Source: CAWBRT01 sp963696525 (lineage in GTDB: Bacteria > Acidobacteriota > Terriglobia > Terriglobales > Acidobacteriaceae). Taken from it: a DNA stretch of 64,000 nt. Shown one piece after another: positions 1 through 9,530 of this stretch. Numbering within the stretch: position 1 is the first letter of the stretch; every line of letters begins with the position of its first letter. The stretch covers positions 1,426,001-1,490,000 of the forward strand of contig CAVOKO010000009.1 in NCBI GenBank assembly GCA_963696525.1. The letters run 5' to 3'. A program made the position numbers and the translations under genes. The notes beneath the pieces are model-generated. The model saw only the letters and a program-made list of their open reading frames with translations, was not told the DNA's origin and searched no databases.

Positions 1-1
1 T

Positions 2-970
2 TCACTGGAGGAGGGAAACCTGGCCGATGAACATGCGGTCTTTTGGCAATCGTCGACCTACGACATAATTTTCTTCCGCAACGTACTGATGTACTTTTCG
101 CCCGAAGCCGGGCGTGCGGTTGTGGCCCGCATGGCCGAGTCGCTCGTCCCCGGTGGCTATCTTTTTCTCGGACCAGCGGAGACTCTGCGCGCAGTGTCGC
201 AGGACTTCCATCTTTGTCACACCCGTGGCGCGTTTTACTACCAGCGTCGAAACGGTGTCCCGAACAACCGCCCCGAGAGCACTGCGAACGCTGTCAGCCA
301 AACGGCTCCGGCTGCGGTAGGTGAATCGGCGGAACCGGGAACAGACTGGATGGCTGCTATAAGCCAAGCTTCCGATCGCGTGGAAAAACTGGCGCGGACT
401 GCCAAGTATGTGCAGGATACGCCCCCAAGGGCGGAGTCTCACAAAGATGCGGCCACCAAGCACGCCCCGGCGGACGTTAGCACGGTGTTGCAGCTGCTGC
501 AGAGGGAGCGTTTCGAGGAAGCGCTGGACGCGCTGCCCGAAATTACCGACAAGTCGAGGGCCAATGCGGATGTGCAACTGCTGCGAGCGGTGCTACTGGT
601 GAATTCTGGAGCGCTTTCCGAGGCCGAGATTGCGTGCATGGCGCTATTGAAAGAAGATGACTTGAACGCCGGAGCGCATTACATAATGGCGCTTTGTAAG
701 GAATCCGCGGGCAACCAGCACTCCGCCACGGAGCACGACCAGATTGCGATCTACCTAGACCCGTCCTTTGCCATGCCCCACCTGCATCTGGGGCTGCTAT
801 CAAAGCGTGCCGGCAACTTAAGCACTGCCCGACAGGAGTTGCACCAGGCGTCGCTGTTGTTAGGCCGCGAGGATTCATCGCGCGTTCTGCTATTCGGCGG
901 CGGATTTAGCCGCGACGCCCTGGCGTCGCTATGCCGCAGCGAATTGCAGGGATGCGGAGGACCGGCATGA
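2..970 (+). CDS. cheR: CheR-type chemotaxis methyltransferase with TPR tail (5' partial)
   Basis: This is the C-terminal part of a CheR protein-glutamate methyltransferase, which adds methyl groups from S-adenosylmethionine to receptor glutamates. The frame is open from base 2, so the start and the SAM-binding core lie upstream of the window. The visible part begins with the late CheR core, including the motif YDIIFFRNVLMYF and the strand GGYLFLGPAETL. After a low-complexity linker (about 300-470) comes a helical region with TPR-like repeats (about 480-900), a common CheR extension that docks partners. The stop overlaps the cheW start as ATGA, so the genes are translationally coupled. I am confident of the family. 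The number of TPRs is uncertain. Confidence 0.9.
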   Translation, partial: SLEEGNLADEHAVFWQSSTYDIIFFRNVLMYFSPEAGRAVVARMAESLVPGGYLFLGPAETLRAVSQDFHLCHTRGAFYYQRRNGVPNNRPESTANAVSQTAPAAVGESAEPGTDWMAAISQASDRVEKLARTAKYVQDTPPRAESHKDAATKHAPADVSTVLQLLQRERFEEALDALPEITDKSRANADVQLLRAVLLVNSGALSEAEIACMALLKEDDLNAGAHYIMALCKESAGNQHSATEHDQIAIYLDPSFAMPHLHLGLLSKRAGNLSTARQELHQASLLLGREDSSRVLLFGGGFSRDALASLCRSELQGCGGPA

Positions 971-1506
971 GCTCATTTCGGACGGATCTGGAAGGTAAAA
1001 TCGCCGAAATGCGGCGGTTGTTTGACCAGTCGTTTGCCGCACCAGTACAGGCCCATGTCCAAGAGAGAGAACAGATGCTTGCTATCACCGTGGCCGGCGA
1101 ACCCTTTGCTGTCCGGGTGATCGAGGTAGCCGGCGTGACGGCGAATAAAGGTAAGGTAGTGCCAGTTCCGAGTAGCGTTCCCGAATTGCTCGGCGTCACC
1201 GGGGTCCGTGGCACCGTGGTGCCTGTCTTCAGCTTGGCGGCTCTGCTGGGATTTCCTTCCGGCAACAGTCAGCCACATTGGCTGCTGCTTTGCGGCGATA
1301 AGCGAGTTGCACTCGCGCTCGCTTTCGACCAGTTGGAAGGTCTTTTCGAGGTGTTGGGTACGGAGGTTTACGCCAGGGACGCGGCAAGCGTGCGCCGCTA
1401 TGTCAACGAAACCGCGCGCCACGGCGCCAGACTGCGAGGCGTTGTCAGCGCGGCCCGGCTAACAGATGCAATCAAGGGGCTAGGCGCAAGCGCCATGAAT
1501 AAATAG
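967..1506 (+). CDS. cheW: CheW-like coupling protein
   Basis: This 179-residue protein has a single CheW domain, the scaffold that links chemoreceptors to the CheA kinase at the cytoplasmic membrane. The core is seen from about residue 30, with a strand pattern typical of CheW (ITVAGEPFAVRVIEVAGV) and the conserved VTGVRGTVVPVFSL turn near residue 80. The start at 967 is preferred over an in-frame ATG at 931 because it overlaps the cheR stop as ATGA and gives a usual CheW length. A long basic or helical N-terminus precedes the domain. It lies between cheR and the receptor gene, as expected for a complete chemosensory operon. Confidence 0.9.
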   Translation: MSSFRTDLEGKIAEMRRLFDQSFAAPVQAHVQEREQMLAITVAGEPFAVRVIEVAGVTANKGKVVPVPSSVPELLGVTGVRGTVVPVFSLAALLGFPSGNSQPHWLLLCGDKRVALALAFDQLEGLFEVLGTEVYARDAASVRRYVNETARHGARLRGVVSAARLTDAIKGLGASAMNK

Positions 1507-1537
1507 CAAAGAAAAGGCGGAAGAGAGGAAGAATCCA

Positions 1538-3016
1538 ATGGGTCGATCGTGGACCTTCGGAAGAAAATTGGCAGTCGGGTTCGCCGTTATCGCGGCCCTG
1601 GCAATGGTGATGGCGGGAATCGCAATGTATGCACTGAACCGCGCGGTGGCGAGCAAGGACCGCGTGATTGCCGTTAATGCGCAGAACCTGATCGATGCGG
1701 CTAAGTTGCAGACCGAGGTTGCAAAGAAGGCGGCGGCCGTGCGCGGTTACTTGTTGTCGGGCGATACCAAGTTCATTGAAGATCAGCAGGAATCGCGGCG
1801 AGTCTTCTTCAATACGCTAGCCCACATGAAGCCAAATTTGTTCACGGCCGAGGGCAAGGCGATGATCCTTGATGTTCAGGACCTTGAGGCCAAACACCAG
1901 GCGCTGGTAGACAAGGTCAATGCCATGCGAGCGTCCAACGCGTCGAATGAGTCCATCGTTCGCTTCATGCGAGATGAGGTCATTCCCATGGTCGATCGCC
2001 TGTTCCGCCGCGTCGATGATTTCGCCGTCTGGGAAGAAAGGCTGCTCAACGAAGGCAGGCAGGCATCGTCGGCAGCGGCGTCTTCGGCAACGAGACTGGT
2101 TGTGGGGATCGCCGTCCTGGTGGTGCTGCTGGCGGCCAGTGTGGGCGTCTTTCTTACAAGAACGCTGACCAAGCAGGTCGGTTCGACGGTGCAGGATATT
2201 CAGAGTTCGTCCACGGAGCTTCAGACAACCGCCACTCAGCAGGCGACCGGAGCTCGGGAGCAGGCGACAGCGATGAGCGAGATTACGACAACGATAGGCG
2301 AGCTGCTTGCCACCTCGCGTCAGATTGCCGAAAGCGCCCGGCGTGTGGCGCAGATCTCGTCCGAGACAGCCAACTCCGCATCAGCCGGCGACAAAGTGGT
2401 GCAACGTGCGCACGAAACGGTAGGCGGGATCAAAAAGCAGGTTGACGTGATCGTCAATCACATGCTCGATCTGGGACGAAAGTCGCAGCAGATCGGCGGC
2501 ATTGTGGACATCATCAACGAGCTGTCCGAACAAACTAATATCCTCGCGATCAATGCCACTATTGAAGCCGCCGGAGCGGGAGAAAACGGTCGCCGCTTCG
2601 CGGTGGTAGCCGATGAGATTCGCAAACTGGCGGATCGCGTTGGCGGGTCCACCAAGGACATACGCGGCCTGATCGATGAAATTCGCGCCGCTGTCAATGC
2701 CACGGTGATGGCCACAGAGGGCGGTACAAAGGCGGTTGACGCCGGGGCGCGTGAGTTCCGCGAAGTGACCAATTCTCTGAGTCAGATCACTTCCATGGTG
2801 GAGAATACTACGGAGGCGGCGCGCGAGATTGAACTGAGCACGAAACAGCAGACAACGGCGGTCGAGCAGGTTAACTCGGCTATGTCAAACGTAGCCCAGG
2901 TGAGCAAGGAAACTGAAGCCACCACCGCTCAGTCACTGCAAACGGCGTCCCAACTGGCATCGTTGGCGCGGAATCTGAGCATGCTGATCCGGCCGCAAAC
3001 CGATGGGTTACGGTGA
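1538..3016 (+). CDS. Methyl-accepting chemotaxis protein
   Basis: This is a 492-residue membrane chemoreceptor. Transmembrane helix 1 is at about residues 13-34 and helix 2 at about 186-208. Between them is a roughly 150-residue helical sensor domain of four-helix-bundle type, so the ligand cannot be guessed. The cytoplasmic part is a long coiled coil with the conserved signalling tip (EQTNILAINATIEAA, then GRRFAVVADEIRKLADR). No full HAMP domain is obvious after helix 2; the sequence runs quickly into the Gln/Thr-rich coiled coil. A good ribosome binding site (AGAGGAAG) precedes the ATG. The stop overlaps the cheA start as TGATG. It is the only receptor in the operon and probably the dedicated input. 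Confidence 0.93.
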   Translation: MGRSWTFGRKLAVGFAVIAALAMVMAGIAMYALNRAVASKDRVIAVNAQNLIDAAKLQTEVAKKAAAVRGYLLSGDTKFIEDQQESRRVFFNTLAHMKPNLFTAEGKAMILDVQDLEAKHQALVDKVNAMRASNASNESIVRFMRDEVIPMVDRLFRRVDDFAVWEERLLNEGRQASSAAASSATRLVVGIAVLVVLLAASVGVFLTRTLTKQVGSTVQDIQSSSTELQTTATQQATGAREQATAMSEITTTIGELLATSRQIAESARRVAQISSETANSASAGDKVVQRAHETVGGIKKQVDVIVNHMLDLGRKSQQIGGIVDIINELSEQTNILAINATIEAAGAGENGRRFAVVADEIRKLADRVGGSTKDIRGLIDEIRAAVNATVMATEGGTKAVDAGAREFREVTNSLSQITSMVENTTEAAREIELSTKQQTTAVEQVNSAMSNVAQVSKETEATTAQSLQTASQLASLARNLSMLIRPQTDGLR

Positions 3017-5109
3017 TGCCAAAAGATCCTTACCGCTATTTCCGGATCGAGGCCAAGGAACTCGTCGAGCAACTGAGCCGTGGCGTACTCGACCTCGAGC
3101 GAGGAGTTTCCGGGAAGGATTTTGTTGGCCGCATGTTGCGATTGGCGCACACGCTCAAGGGCGCCGCCCACGTTGTGAAGCAGTCGGAAATCGCCAACCT
3201 AGCGCACCAACTGGAAGATGCGCTCGTGCCGTATGGAGCCGGCAATGCCCCTCCACAGCGCGAGGCGGAGTCCATGCTTCGCTTGGTGGACGGCATTGCT
3301 GCCCAGTTAGTGACGCTTGGTTCCGAGCAAACGAAGCCGGAGTCAATAACTGGTGAACCGGCTGTCCAGCCATCAGCCTCGGCGCCCACCCCGGCGGACG
3401 AGGTGTTTGACACCATTAACGTTGACCTTGGCGACATGGACGCGCTGCTGGAAGGAATCGCTGAAACCAGCGTCCAACTGACAGGGCTGAAGACAAAACT
3501 AGCTGGCATCAAGGACGCCGCTGAGCTGTCGGCCTTGGTGTTGAATCAACTGCAATCGAGGACCGCATTCGAGCCTGGGAACGGGCGCTCGGCAGCGGCG
3601 GCGGGCAAGGTGCGCGGAATTGCCGAGGACTTGCGGGCGTCTCTCGGACCACTGCACGGCAATCTTGCGTCGAGCGTGGAACAAGTCGAGCGGGAACTGG
3701 CGCAGGTGCGAGACATCGCAAGCCAGTTGCGGCTGGTTCCCGCCAGCGCAGCTTTTGCTCCTCTGCGACGAACAGCCCGCAATACGGCACAGTCGGTGGG
3801 GAAGCAGGTGGAGTTTGAAACGATCGGCGGAGAGCACCGGCTGGACGCGCATGTGCTCGCCGCGCTGCGCAATGCCTTGGTGCAGGTGGTTCGCAATGCC
3901 GTGGCGCACGGTATTGAGACGACACAGGAGCGTCTTTCGGCGGGCAAGACAGCGACGGGCAAAGTCTCCCTGCAGGTGCAGCGCCGCGGTAATCGCGCAG
4001 TGTTTGCCTGCCGTGACGATGGTCGGGGGGTTGATGTGGCGACGCTGCGACGTGTTGTCGTGGACCGGGCATTGGTGCCGGTCGAATCTGCCGAGACGCT
4101 CAGTACGGAGGACATGTTCCGGCTGCTTTTGCGCGGCGGCATCAGCACGAGCGGCACGGTGACCGAAGTTTCCGGACGCGGCGTTGGGCTGGATGTAGTT
4201 CGTGAAACCGCGATGAAGCTCAAAGCCGAGGTAACGATGCGCACCATTCTCGGCGAAGGCACGACAGTAGAAATTTCGGTTCCGGTGTCGTTGTTGTCTC
4301 TGGGAGCGGTGATGGTCGAAAGCGGTGGGCTCAGTGCGTCGCTGCCTCTGGATGCCGTGCAACAGACGCTGCGACTTTCAGAAGAGGATGTCGTTCACGG
4401 CCCCGAGGGAGATTCCATCATTTTTGGCGGCAAGGCTGTTCCGCTTCTTGCGCTTGCAAATGCCCTGGGTCAGCGGGTTCCGCCGCAGCGCACAAAACCG
4501 CAATTTTTCTCCGCGGTCATCATTCGTGCGGGAACCGAAGTTGCCGCTGTCGGGGTTGACGCTTTGCTGGGCACGCCCACGATTCTCTTAAGGCCAATTC
4601 CGGGTCTTGCCGGCGTTGACCCGATTGTGGCGGGAGCAGCTTTGGACGCGGAGGGTAATCCGCAACTGGTGCTCAACCCTGCCGCAGTCGTGATGGCCGT
4701 TTCCAAGCGGGCGACCGCCGTAAAGAAAGAGGCACCGCCGCGTACGCCTGTAGTACTCGTGATCGACGACTCACTGACGACGCGCATGTTAGAGCAGAGC
4801 ATTCTGGAGTCAGCCGGTTATGAAGTACATATAGCGATGAGCGGGGAAGAAGCACTGGACAAGGCCCGCCAGCAGCGGTATGACTTGTTTGTTGTTGATA
4901 TTGAAATGCCCGGCATGGACGGTTTCGAGTTCGTCGCCCGCACGCGCGCTGACGCGGAACTGTCGGAAGTGCCTGCCATTGTGGTAACCTCGCGCAGTTC
5001 GATTGAAGATAAGCGGCGCGGTGAAGCAGTAGGCGCGCGCGCTTACGTAGTCAAGAGCGAATTCGATCAGGCGCAACTGCTGCAAACAATTCGCCGGTTG
5101 GTTGGATAA
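3016..5109 (+). CDS. cheA: CheA histidine kinase fused to a response-regulator receiver
   Basis: This 697-residue hybrid CheA is the central autokinase of the cluster. Domains in order are: an Hpt/P1 domain with phospho-acceptor His about 45 in LAHTLKGAAH; a variable linker; a dimerisation segment (about 140-250); an ATPase domain with N-box VVRNAVAHGIE and G-box GRGVGLDVV; a CheW-like P5 domain (about 420-550); and a C-terminal receiver (about 575-697) with phospho-Asp in VVDIEMPGMDG. CheA-REC fusions are typical of alternative-function or type IV pilus chemosensory systems rather than classic flagellar ones; that reading is inference. The ATG overlaps the receptor stop. An upstream in-frame GTG at 3013 is a less likely start. 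Confidence 0.94.
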   Translation: MPKDPYRYFRIEAKELVEQLSRGVLDLERGVSGKDFVGRMLRLAHTLKGAAHVVKQSEIANLAHQLEDALVPYGAGNAPPQREAESMLRLVDGIAAQLVTLGSEQTKPESITGEPAVQPSASAPTPADEVFDTINVDLGDMDALLEGIAETSVQLTGLKTKLAGIKDAAELSALVLNQLQSRTAFEPGNGRSAAAAGKVRGIAEDLRASLGPLHGNLASSVEQVERELAQVRDIASQLRLVPASAAFAPLRRTARNTAQSVGKQVEFETIGGEHRLDAHVLAALRNALVQVVRNAVAHGIETTQERLSAGKTATGKVSLQVQRRGNRAVFACRDDGRGVDVATLRRVVVDRALVPVESAETLSTEDMFRLLLRGGISTSGTVTEVSGRGVGLDVVRETAMKLKAEVTMRTILGEGTTVEISVPVSLLSLGAVMVESGGLSASLPLDAVQQTLRLSEEDVVHGPEGDSIIFGGKAVPLLALANALGQRVPPQRTKPQFFSAVIIRAGTEVAAVGVDALLGTPTILLRPIPGLAGVDPIVAGAALDAEGNPQLVLNPAAVVMAVSKRATAVKKEAPPRTPVVLVIDDSLTTRMLEQSILESAGYEVHIAMSGEEALDKARQQRYDLFVVDIEMPGMDGFEFVARTRADAELSEVPAIVVTSRSSIEDKRRGEAVGARAYVVKSEFDQAQLLQTIRRLVG

Positions 5110-5110
5110 A

Positions 5111-6172
5111 ATGGCGAAGATTCGTGTGTTGGTGGTCGAAGATTCCTTGACCGTGCGCAAGCGATTAGTTGAAGTTTTGGGGACCGATCCCGATCTTCAG
5201 GTCGTGGGCGAAGCCGAAAACGGCAAGCGCGGGATTGAGTTGTGCCAAGCGCTCCGTCCAGACGTGATGACCCTGGATATGATGATGCCCCTCATGACAG
5301 GCGTAGCGGTTACCGAATACGTGATGGCTTTTTGCCCCACACCTATCTTGATCGTGTCGGCGTCGGTGAACCGCGGCGAGCTGTTTAAGACATACGAGGC
5401 ATTGGCTGCCGGCGCTCTGGACGTGCTGGAAAAACCCAACGCCGACGCTGTTCATGAGGGCTGGGAGCGGAAATTCATTGCCACGGTGAAGTTGATCTCC
5501 CGGATCAAGGTGATAACTCACCCGCGTGGCCGGATCAACCAAAGGTGGGCACAAGATACACACGGCTTTTCGGACGGCGCTATGAATTCTGATCGCCGTG
5601 CGGTGGCCATCGGAGCTTCCACCGGCGGGCCCGCTGCGGTACTCGAAATTGTGCGCGCTATGCCGGCGGACTTCCCATTACCAATATTGTTGGTGATCCA
5701 TCTCAGCGAACCGTTCGCCATAGCTCTGGCGGAGTGGTTGGACGGACAGTCCCCGATTCGCGTCCGCTATGCGCGTGAAGGCGAACTGCTGCCAGACTGC
5801 GGCATCATCATGGCGCCCCCCGGCCGTCATCTCGTTTTGGGGCAGGGGAAACTGCACCTGACCAATAGTCCAGAGCGCCATTCGTGCCGCCCTTCCGTGG
5901 ACGTGCTTTTTGAGTCTGTGGCGCGCGAACTTGGTCCCCGCGCCATCGCGTGTCTTCTCACCGGGATGGGCAAAGATGGTGCTCAGGGACTGTTAAGTGC
6001 GCGCCAGGCCGGCGCGGTTACCGTAGCTCAGAACGAAGCTAGTTCCATCGTGTTCGGCATGCCAGCTGAGGCAATTCGTCTGGGCGGCGCCGAACGGGTA
6101 CTTTCGATTGAAGAAATCGCTCCGGCGCTGATCGCCTTGGCCAGCGCTTCCAGGCAGGGGAGGCGGGCGTGA
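5111..6172 (+). CDS. cheB: CheB protein-glutamate methylesterase
   Basis: CheB removes methyl groups from (and deamidates) receptor glutamines and glutamates once it is phosphorylated by CheA, giving adaptation. The N-terminal receiver (residues 1-120) has the acidic pair near VVEDS and phospho-Asp56 in LDMMMP. The C-terminal esterase domain (about 160-350) shows the catalytic triad regions: Ser in AIGASTGGP, His in VIHLSEPF and Asp in GMGKDGAQG. The ATG at 5111 is chosen, just after the cheA stop. A TTG at 5102 in the same frame would overlap cheA and is possible. The stop overlaps the next gene's GTG. With CheR upstream, the operon carries a full methylation cycle. Confidence 0.94.
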   Translation: MAKIRVLVVEDSLTVRKRLVEVLGTDPDLQVVGEAENGKRGIELCQALRPDVMTLDMMMPLMTGVAVTEYVMAFCPTPILIVSASVNRGELFKTYEALAAGALDVLEKPNADAVHEGWERKFIATVKLISRIKVITHPRGRINQRWAQDTHGFSDGAMNSDRRAVAIGASTGGPAAVLEIVRAMPADFPLPILLVIHLSEPFAIALAEWLDGQSPIRVRYAREGELLPDCGIIMAPPGRHLVLGQGKLHLTNSPERHSCRPSVDVLFESVARELGPRAIACLLTGMGKDGAQGLLSARQAGAVTVAQNEASSIVFGMPAEAIRLGGAERVLSIEEIAPALIALASASRQGRRA

Positions 6173-8541
6173 AACTCCGCGTCCTTGTTGTCGACGACAG
6201 CCTCACGGTAAGAATGGACCTTCAGGAGGCATTTGAGAACGCGGGGTTTGAGGTTTCTTCCTGCTCAAACTTGCAGGAAGCTCGCTCTGCTCTGTCGAGT
6301 GACTCCTTCGAAATCGCGATTCTTGATGTTCTGCTTCCAGACGGCGACGGCGTCGAATTCCTGGCCGAATTGAAGTCGAGCAGCCGAACTGCTGATTTGC
6401 CGGTCATGCTTTTGTCGACGGAAGCGCAGGTGCGGGACCGCGTACGGGGACTCAAGACGGGCGCGGACGACTACGTGGGAAAACCCTACGGCTCGCCCTA
6501 CGTAGTGGCGCGCGCGCGCGAACTGATTCGTGCGCGGGGGCGCAGCCTGAAAGCTGATGAGCGCCTGACAGTTCTTGTCATCGACGATAGTGCAACCTTC
6601 AGGAACGAAATGCGAGAGGTCCTGGAATCCGCCGGATACAACGTAAGTGTGGCTGCCACCGGCGAAGACGGTTTGCAATCAGCCGTCAATGACCGGCCAT
6701 CCGCGGTAATTATAGACAACACCCTACCAGGCATTGACGGCACTACTGTCTTGCGCCGCATGCGGGAGGACGCTGTTTTGCGCGGCACGCCGTGCCTGCT
6801 GCTGACCGCCTCCGAGGATCGCGCCACCGAGTTGCAGGCGCTGGAAGCCGGCGCCGACAGTTTTGTTCGAAAGGGTGAGGACTTCGGCGTTGTACTGGCG
6901 CGGCTGGCGGCCTCATTGCGGTCGGCGGGCACGCGATCAGCTTTCGGTTCGCAGTCAAGCGTGCTGGGGCCGAAAAAGGTTCTTGCGGTGGACGACAGCC
7001 TGACCTATCTCGAAGCTCTGGCTGCGGAGCTCCGTCAAGAGGGCTACGACGTCGTGCTAGCACACTCGGGAGAAGAGGCGCTCGAGTTGCTTTCCGTACA
7101 GCGGGTGGAGTGCATACTGCTTGATATCGTGATGCCTGGGCTTTCAGGCAACGAAACCTGCCGCCGGATCAAGAATGTCCCAGAGTTGAGGAACGTTCCA
7201 TTGCTCATGCTCACCTCGCTGGAGGCTCGAGAGGCCATGATGGAGTCCCTCAATGCAGGCGCCGACGATTACATTCCCAAAGCAAGCGATTTCGAGGTGA
7301 TCAGGGCGCGTGTTCGAGCCGCTTTGCGCCGCAAGCAGTTTGAGGACGAGAGCCGCGGCGTTCGCGAGCAATTGTTGCGCAAGGAAATGGAAGCCGCCGA
7401 AGCGCGGGCGCAGCGCGAACTGGCCGAAACTAGGGCCTCATTGCTGAGCGAACTTCGCGAGAGGGAGGTACAGGCAAATATTGCCGCCGAAGCCGCCGAC
7501 CTTGGGGTTTGGTATTGGAATGTAGAAACCGATGAGCATGCATGGTCAAACCGATACCGAAGTTTGTTTTCCCTACCTCCCGAAATCGAGCCGTCTTATG
7601 AAGAATTTCTGAAGCGGATTCACCCTGACGACCGGGATAACACCGATCGACTCCTGCGCGATGCGGTGGCAAGGCGTGGCGAGTATGAGAATGAATGTCG
7701 TGTCATCTGGCCCGATGGAAGCATGCGCTCAATCGTGTTGAAGGGCAGATGTCTCTCCGACGATGGCAGCCGGCTCCGCATGACCGGCGTGGCAATGGAT
7801 GTCACGGATCGGAAACTGACCCAAGAAGCCCTGATCCGCAGCGAGAAGTTGGCCTCGGCTGGCCGCATGGCGGCAACGATTGCCCACGAAATCAACAACC
7901 CGTTGGAAGCTGTTATGAATGCGGTTTATCTCGCGTGGATGGACAAAGCGATCTCCAAAGAGATGAAGGCGTCTCTTGATATCGCGGTTCAGGAACTCAA
8001 AAGAGTCGCCCACATAACGCAACGCACATTGGGCTTTTACCGCGAGCGCACAATTCCTTCACTGATCGACGTGCGCGCGGTTGTCGATGGTGTTTTAGAG
8101 ATATTCTCGCCGAGGCTGAAGTCGAAAGGAATTGTTGTTGAGAAACGTTATCGAGGTGTGGACCAAATTGTTGCAGTCGACGGGGAGATGCGACAAATCG
8201 TTTCCAATCTACTCTCCAACAGTTTCGACGCAACACCAAGCCAGGGCAAGATACTCTTAAGGGTTACATCATCCAACGCAAACGGATCTCGCTTCGTTCG
8301 ATTCACGATAGCAGACACCGGTACAGGCATCCTTCGCGAGCGCATGCCGAAGATATTCGAGCCTTTCTACACAACGAAGCAAGCGGTGGGGACTGGATTA
8401 GGGCTGTGGGTCACGAAGGAACTCGTGCGAAAACACGGCGGCTCCATTCGGGTCCGCAGCAAGGTGGGCGAAGGAACCGTATTCTCGATTGTCTTTCCCG
8501 TCGCCACGGAAGCCTGCCAGATCGGCATAGGAAGTAGGTGA
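6169..8541 (+). CDS. Hybrid histidine kinase with three N-terminal receivers and a PAS domain
   Basis: This is a 790-residue soluble sensor kinase without obvious membrane segments. Three receiver domains come first (about 1-120, 135-250 and 265-385), with phospho-Asp motifs AILDVLLPDGDG, AVIIDNTLPGIDG and CILLDIVMPGLSG. A coiled coil (about 390-440) leads to a PAS domain (about 440-555; GVWYWNVETDEHAWS, then RIHPDDRD), a HisKA domain with the H-box IAHEINNPLEAV, and an ATPase domain ending near residue 785 with DTGTGI and GTGLGLWV boxes. The GTG start overlaps the cheB stop (GTGA), so it belongs to the operon. The receivers are probable phosphate acceptors from the CheA upstream. No output regulator is visible in the window. 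Confidence 0.92.
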   Translation: MKLRVLVVDDSLTVRMDLQEAFENAGFEVSSCSNLQEARSALSSDSFEIAILDVLLPDGDGVEFLAELKSSSRTADLPVMLLSTEAQVRDRVRGLKTGADDYVGKPYGSPYVVARARELIRARGRSLKADERLTVLVIDDSATFRNEMREVLESAGYNVSVAATGEDGLQSAVNDRPSAVIIDNTLPGIDGTTVLRRMREDAVLRGTPCLLLTASEDRATELQALEAGADSFVRKGEDFGVVLARLAASLRSAGTRSAFGSQSSVLGPKKVLAVDDSLTYLEALAAELRQEGYDVVLAHSGEEALELLSVQRVECILLDIVMPGLSGNETCRRIKNVPELRNVPLLMLTSLEAREAMMESLNAGADDYIPKASDFEVIRARVRAALRRKQFEDESRGVREQLLRKEMEAAEARAQRELAETRASLLSELREREVQANIAAEAADLGVWYWNVETDEHAWSNRYRSLFSLPPEIEPSYEEFLKRIHPDDRDNTDRLLRDAVARRGEYENECRVIWPDGSMRSIVLKGRCLSDDGSRLRMTGVAMDVTDRKLTQEALIRSEKLASAGRMAATIAHEINNPLEAVMNAVYLAWMDKAISKEMKASLDIAVQELKRVAHITQRTLGFYRERTIPSLIDVRAVVDGVLEIFSPRLKSKGIVVEKRYRGVDQIVAVDGEMRQIVSNLLSNSFDATPSQGKILLRVTSSNANGSRFVRFTIADTGTGILRERMPKIFEPFYTTKQAVGTGLGLWVTKELVRKHGGSIRVRSKVGEGTVFSIVFPVATEACQIGIGSR

Positions 8542-9446
8542 GGGGCCCCCTGGCAAGCTGCGGGAAAACGTGGCAAAGCAACGAGCGAGGCGTTGCAACG
8601 TCCATCCATACTGGATAGCCCAGCCATTCGCCGCGTTCGCTATCAGTATAGCGTTTCCCCAGAAGATGTATCCCGAAACTCAGACTGTCATGGCGAGCGA
8701 GGTCGAGCCATCTTTTTTGTTACTGCTGCCAAAAAACAAAGGGTGGCTCCACTCCGCTTCGCTCCGGTCGCCATGACATTCTCTTTGAAATTTGGATACA
8801 CCAACATGGGAACTGGTCTAGTCCAATTCCCGCTTCGACAATCTGCAAATAACATGAGGCTTTGGTTAGCGTTGTGAAAAATGCCTTTCGGGAGGTACTC
8901 CAAAATCGTGTAGCAGTGTGTATAAAGGCCAGATTGTCTCAGGTGAAGGGTTCGACTATAAAAGCAGCGGCGGGTGTAGCAACGCAAACTGTCTCAACAG
9001 AGGGGTTCACCCCAGTCAGATGTAGACGAAATCGTAGCGGTCAAAGCACCTGGAACCCACAAGGTTCAATAACGTTCAACGAAGAGGCTGCAACAGGTTC
9101 AACAATTAATATTGGTTTTTTCACCAAATCCGGAATGCCACAACATCTACATAAATATCTACAGCGCCTTGGGGTGGAACTGTCATTCTGATACGGGTTA
9201 TTGTCTTCAATACTTTGCGGTTTGAGCGGTCTGAGGGACGACCACCTGGGTTTGCACCTGGGGCTCTGGTCTGTGAGATCGGTGGTTACTTCCAGGCTGC
9301 CGACGATTCGCCCGGATGATCCGCATTCCTTCACTTCCACTTCCTCGAACGCGGTTTCTCGGGTCCGCGAGCTGATCCGCTGTCCCTTGCGGCCGGGTTA
9401 CCTGCGACCAGGGTATGCAGTTATTTCCGATTAGCAACAGCTCGCC
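8542..9446. other. Gene-free stretch between the chemosensory operon and the IS1-family element
   Basis: I see no convincing gene here; the short open frames have no good start context or recognisable domains. It contains one hairpin-forming repeat (listed separately). It also contains a short frame (about 9016-9069) whose end, SDVDEIVAVKAP..., resembles another short frame end near 20.8 kb, so it may hold a decayed gene. Confidence 0.5.
8686..8778. repeat. Imperfect palindromic intergenic repeat
   Basis: The 11-bp arms TGTCATGGCGA (8686-8696) and TCGCCATGACA (8768-8778) are exact reverse complements. Next to them, inside the element, lie matching GCGAGGTCGAGCC-like and GGCTCCACTCCGCTTCGC-like tracts. 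The whole 93 bp can fold into one long hairpin. This form fits a dispersed palindromic repeat (REP/MITE-like), but only one copy is in the window. Confidence 0.7.
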
Positions 9447-9454
9447 CGCCCGCG
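9447..9454. repeat. Left copy of 8-bp target-site duplication
   Basis: The octamer CGCCCGCG directly abuts the left inverted repeat of the IS1-family element. It is repeated exactly at 12701-12708 beside the right end. An 8-bp duplication fits IS1-family transposition. Confidence 0.9.
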
Positions 9455-9478
9455 GGTAGTGTCCTAAACGTGCGTTGA
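9455..9478 (+). repeat. Left terminal inverted repeat of the IS1-family element
   Basis: These 24 bases match the reverse complement of 12677-12700 at 23 positions. They begin GGTAGTGTCC. The GGT start is shared with classical IS1 ends. Confidence 0.9.
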
Positions 9479-9530
9479 GAGTTTTCGAGAAGCGCTTGCT
9501 GTTTCCCGCCATCCGCTGTACTGTTTGCTC

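Noticed and set aside
3499..4362. 287-residue minus-strand open frame inside cheA
   Set aside because: Shadow of the cheA gene with no recognisable features.
8593..8877. 94-residue frame covering the palindromic repeat
   Set aside because: It only spans the repeat and has no start signal or domain.
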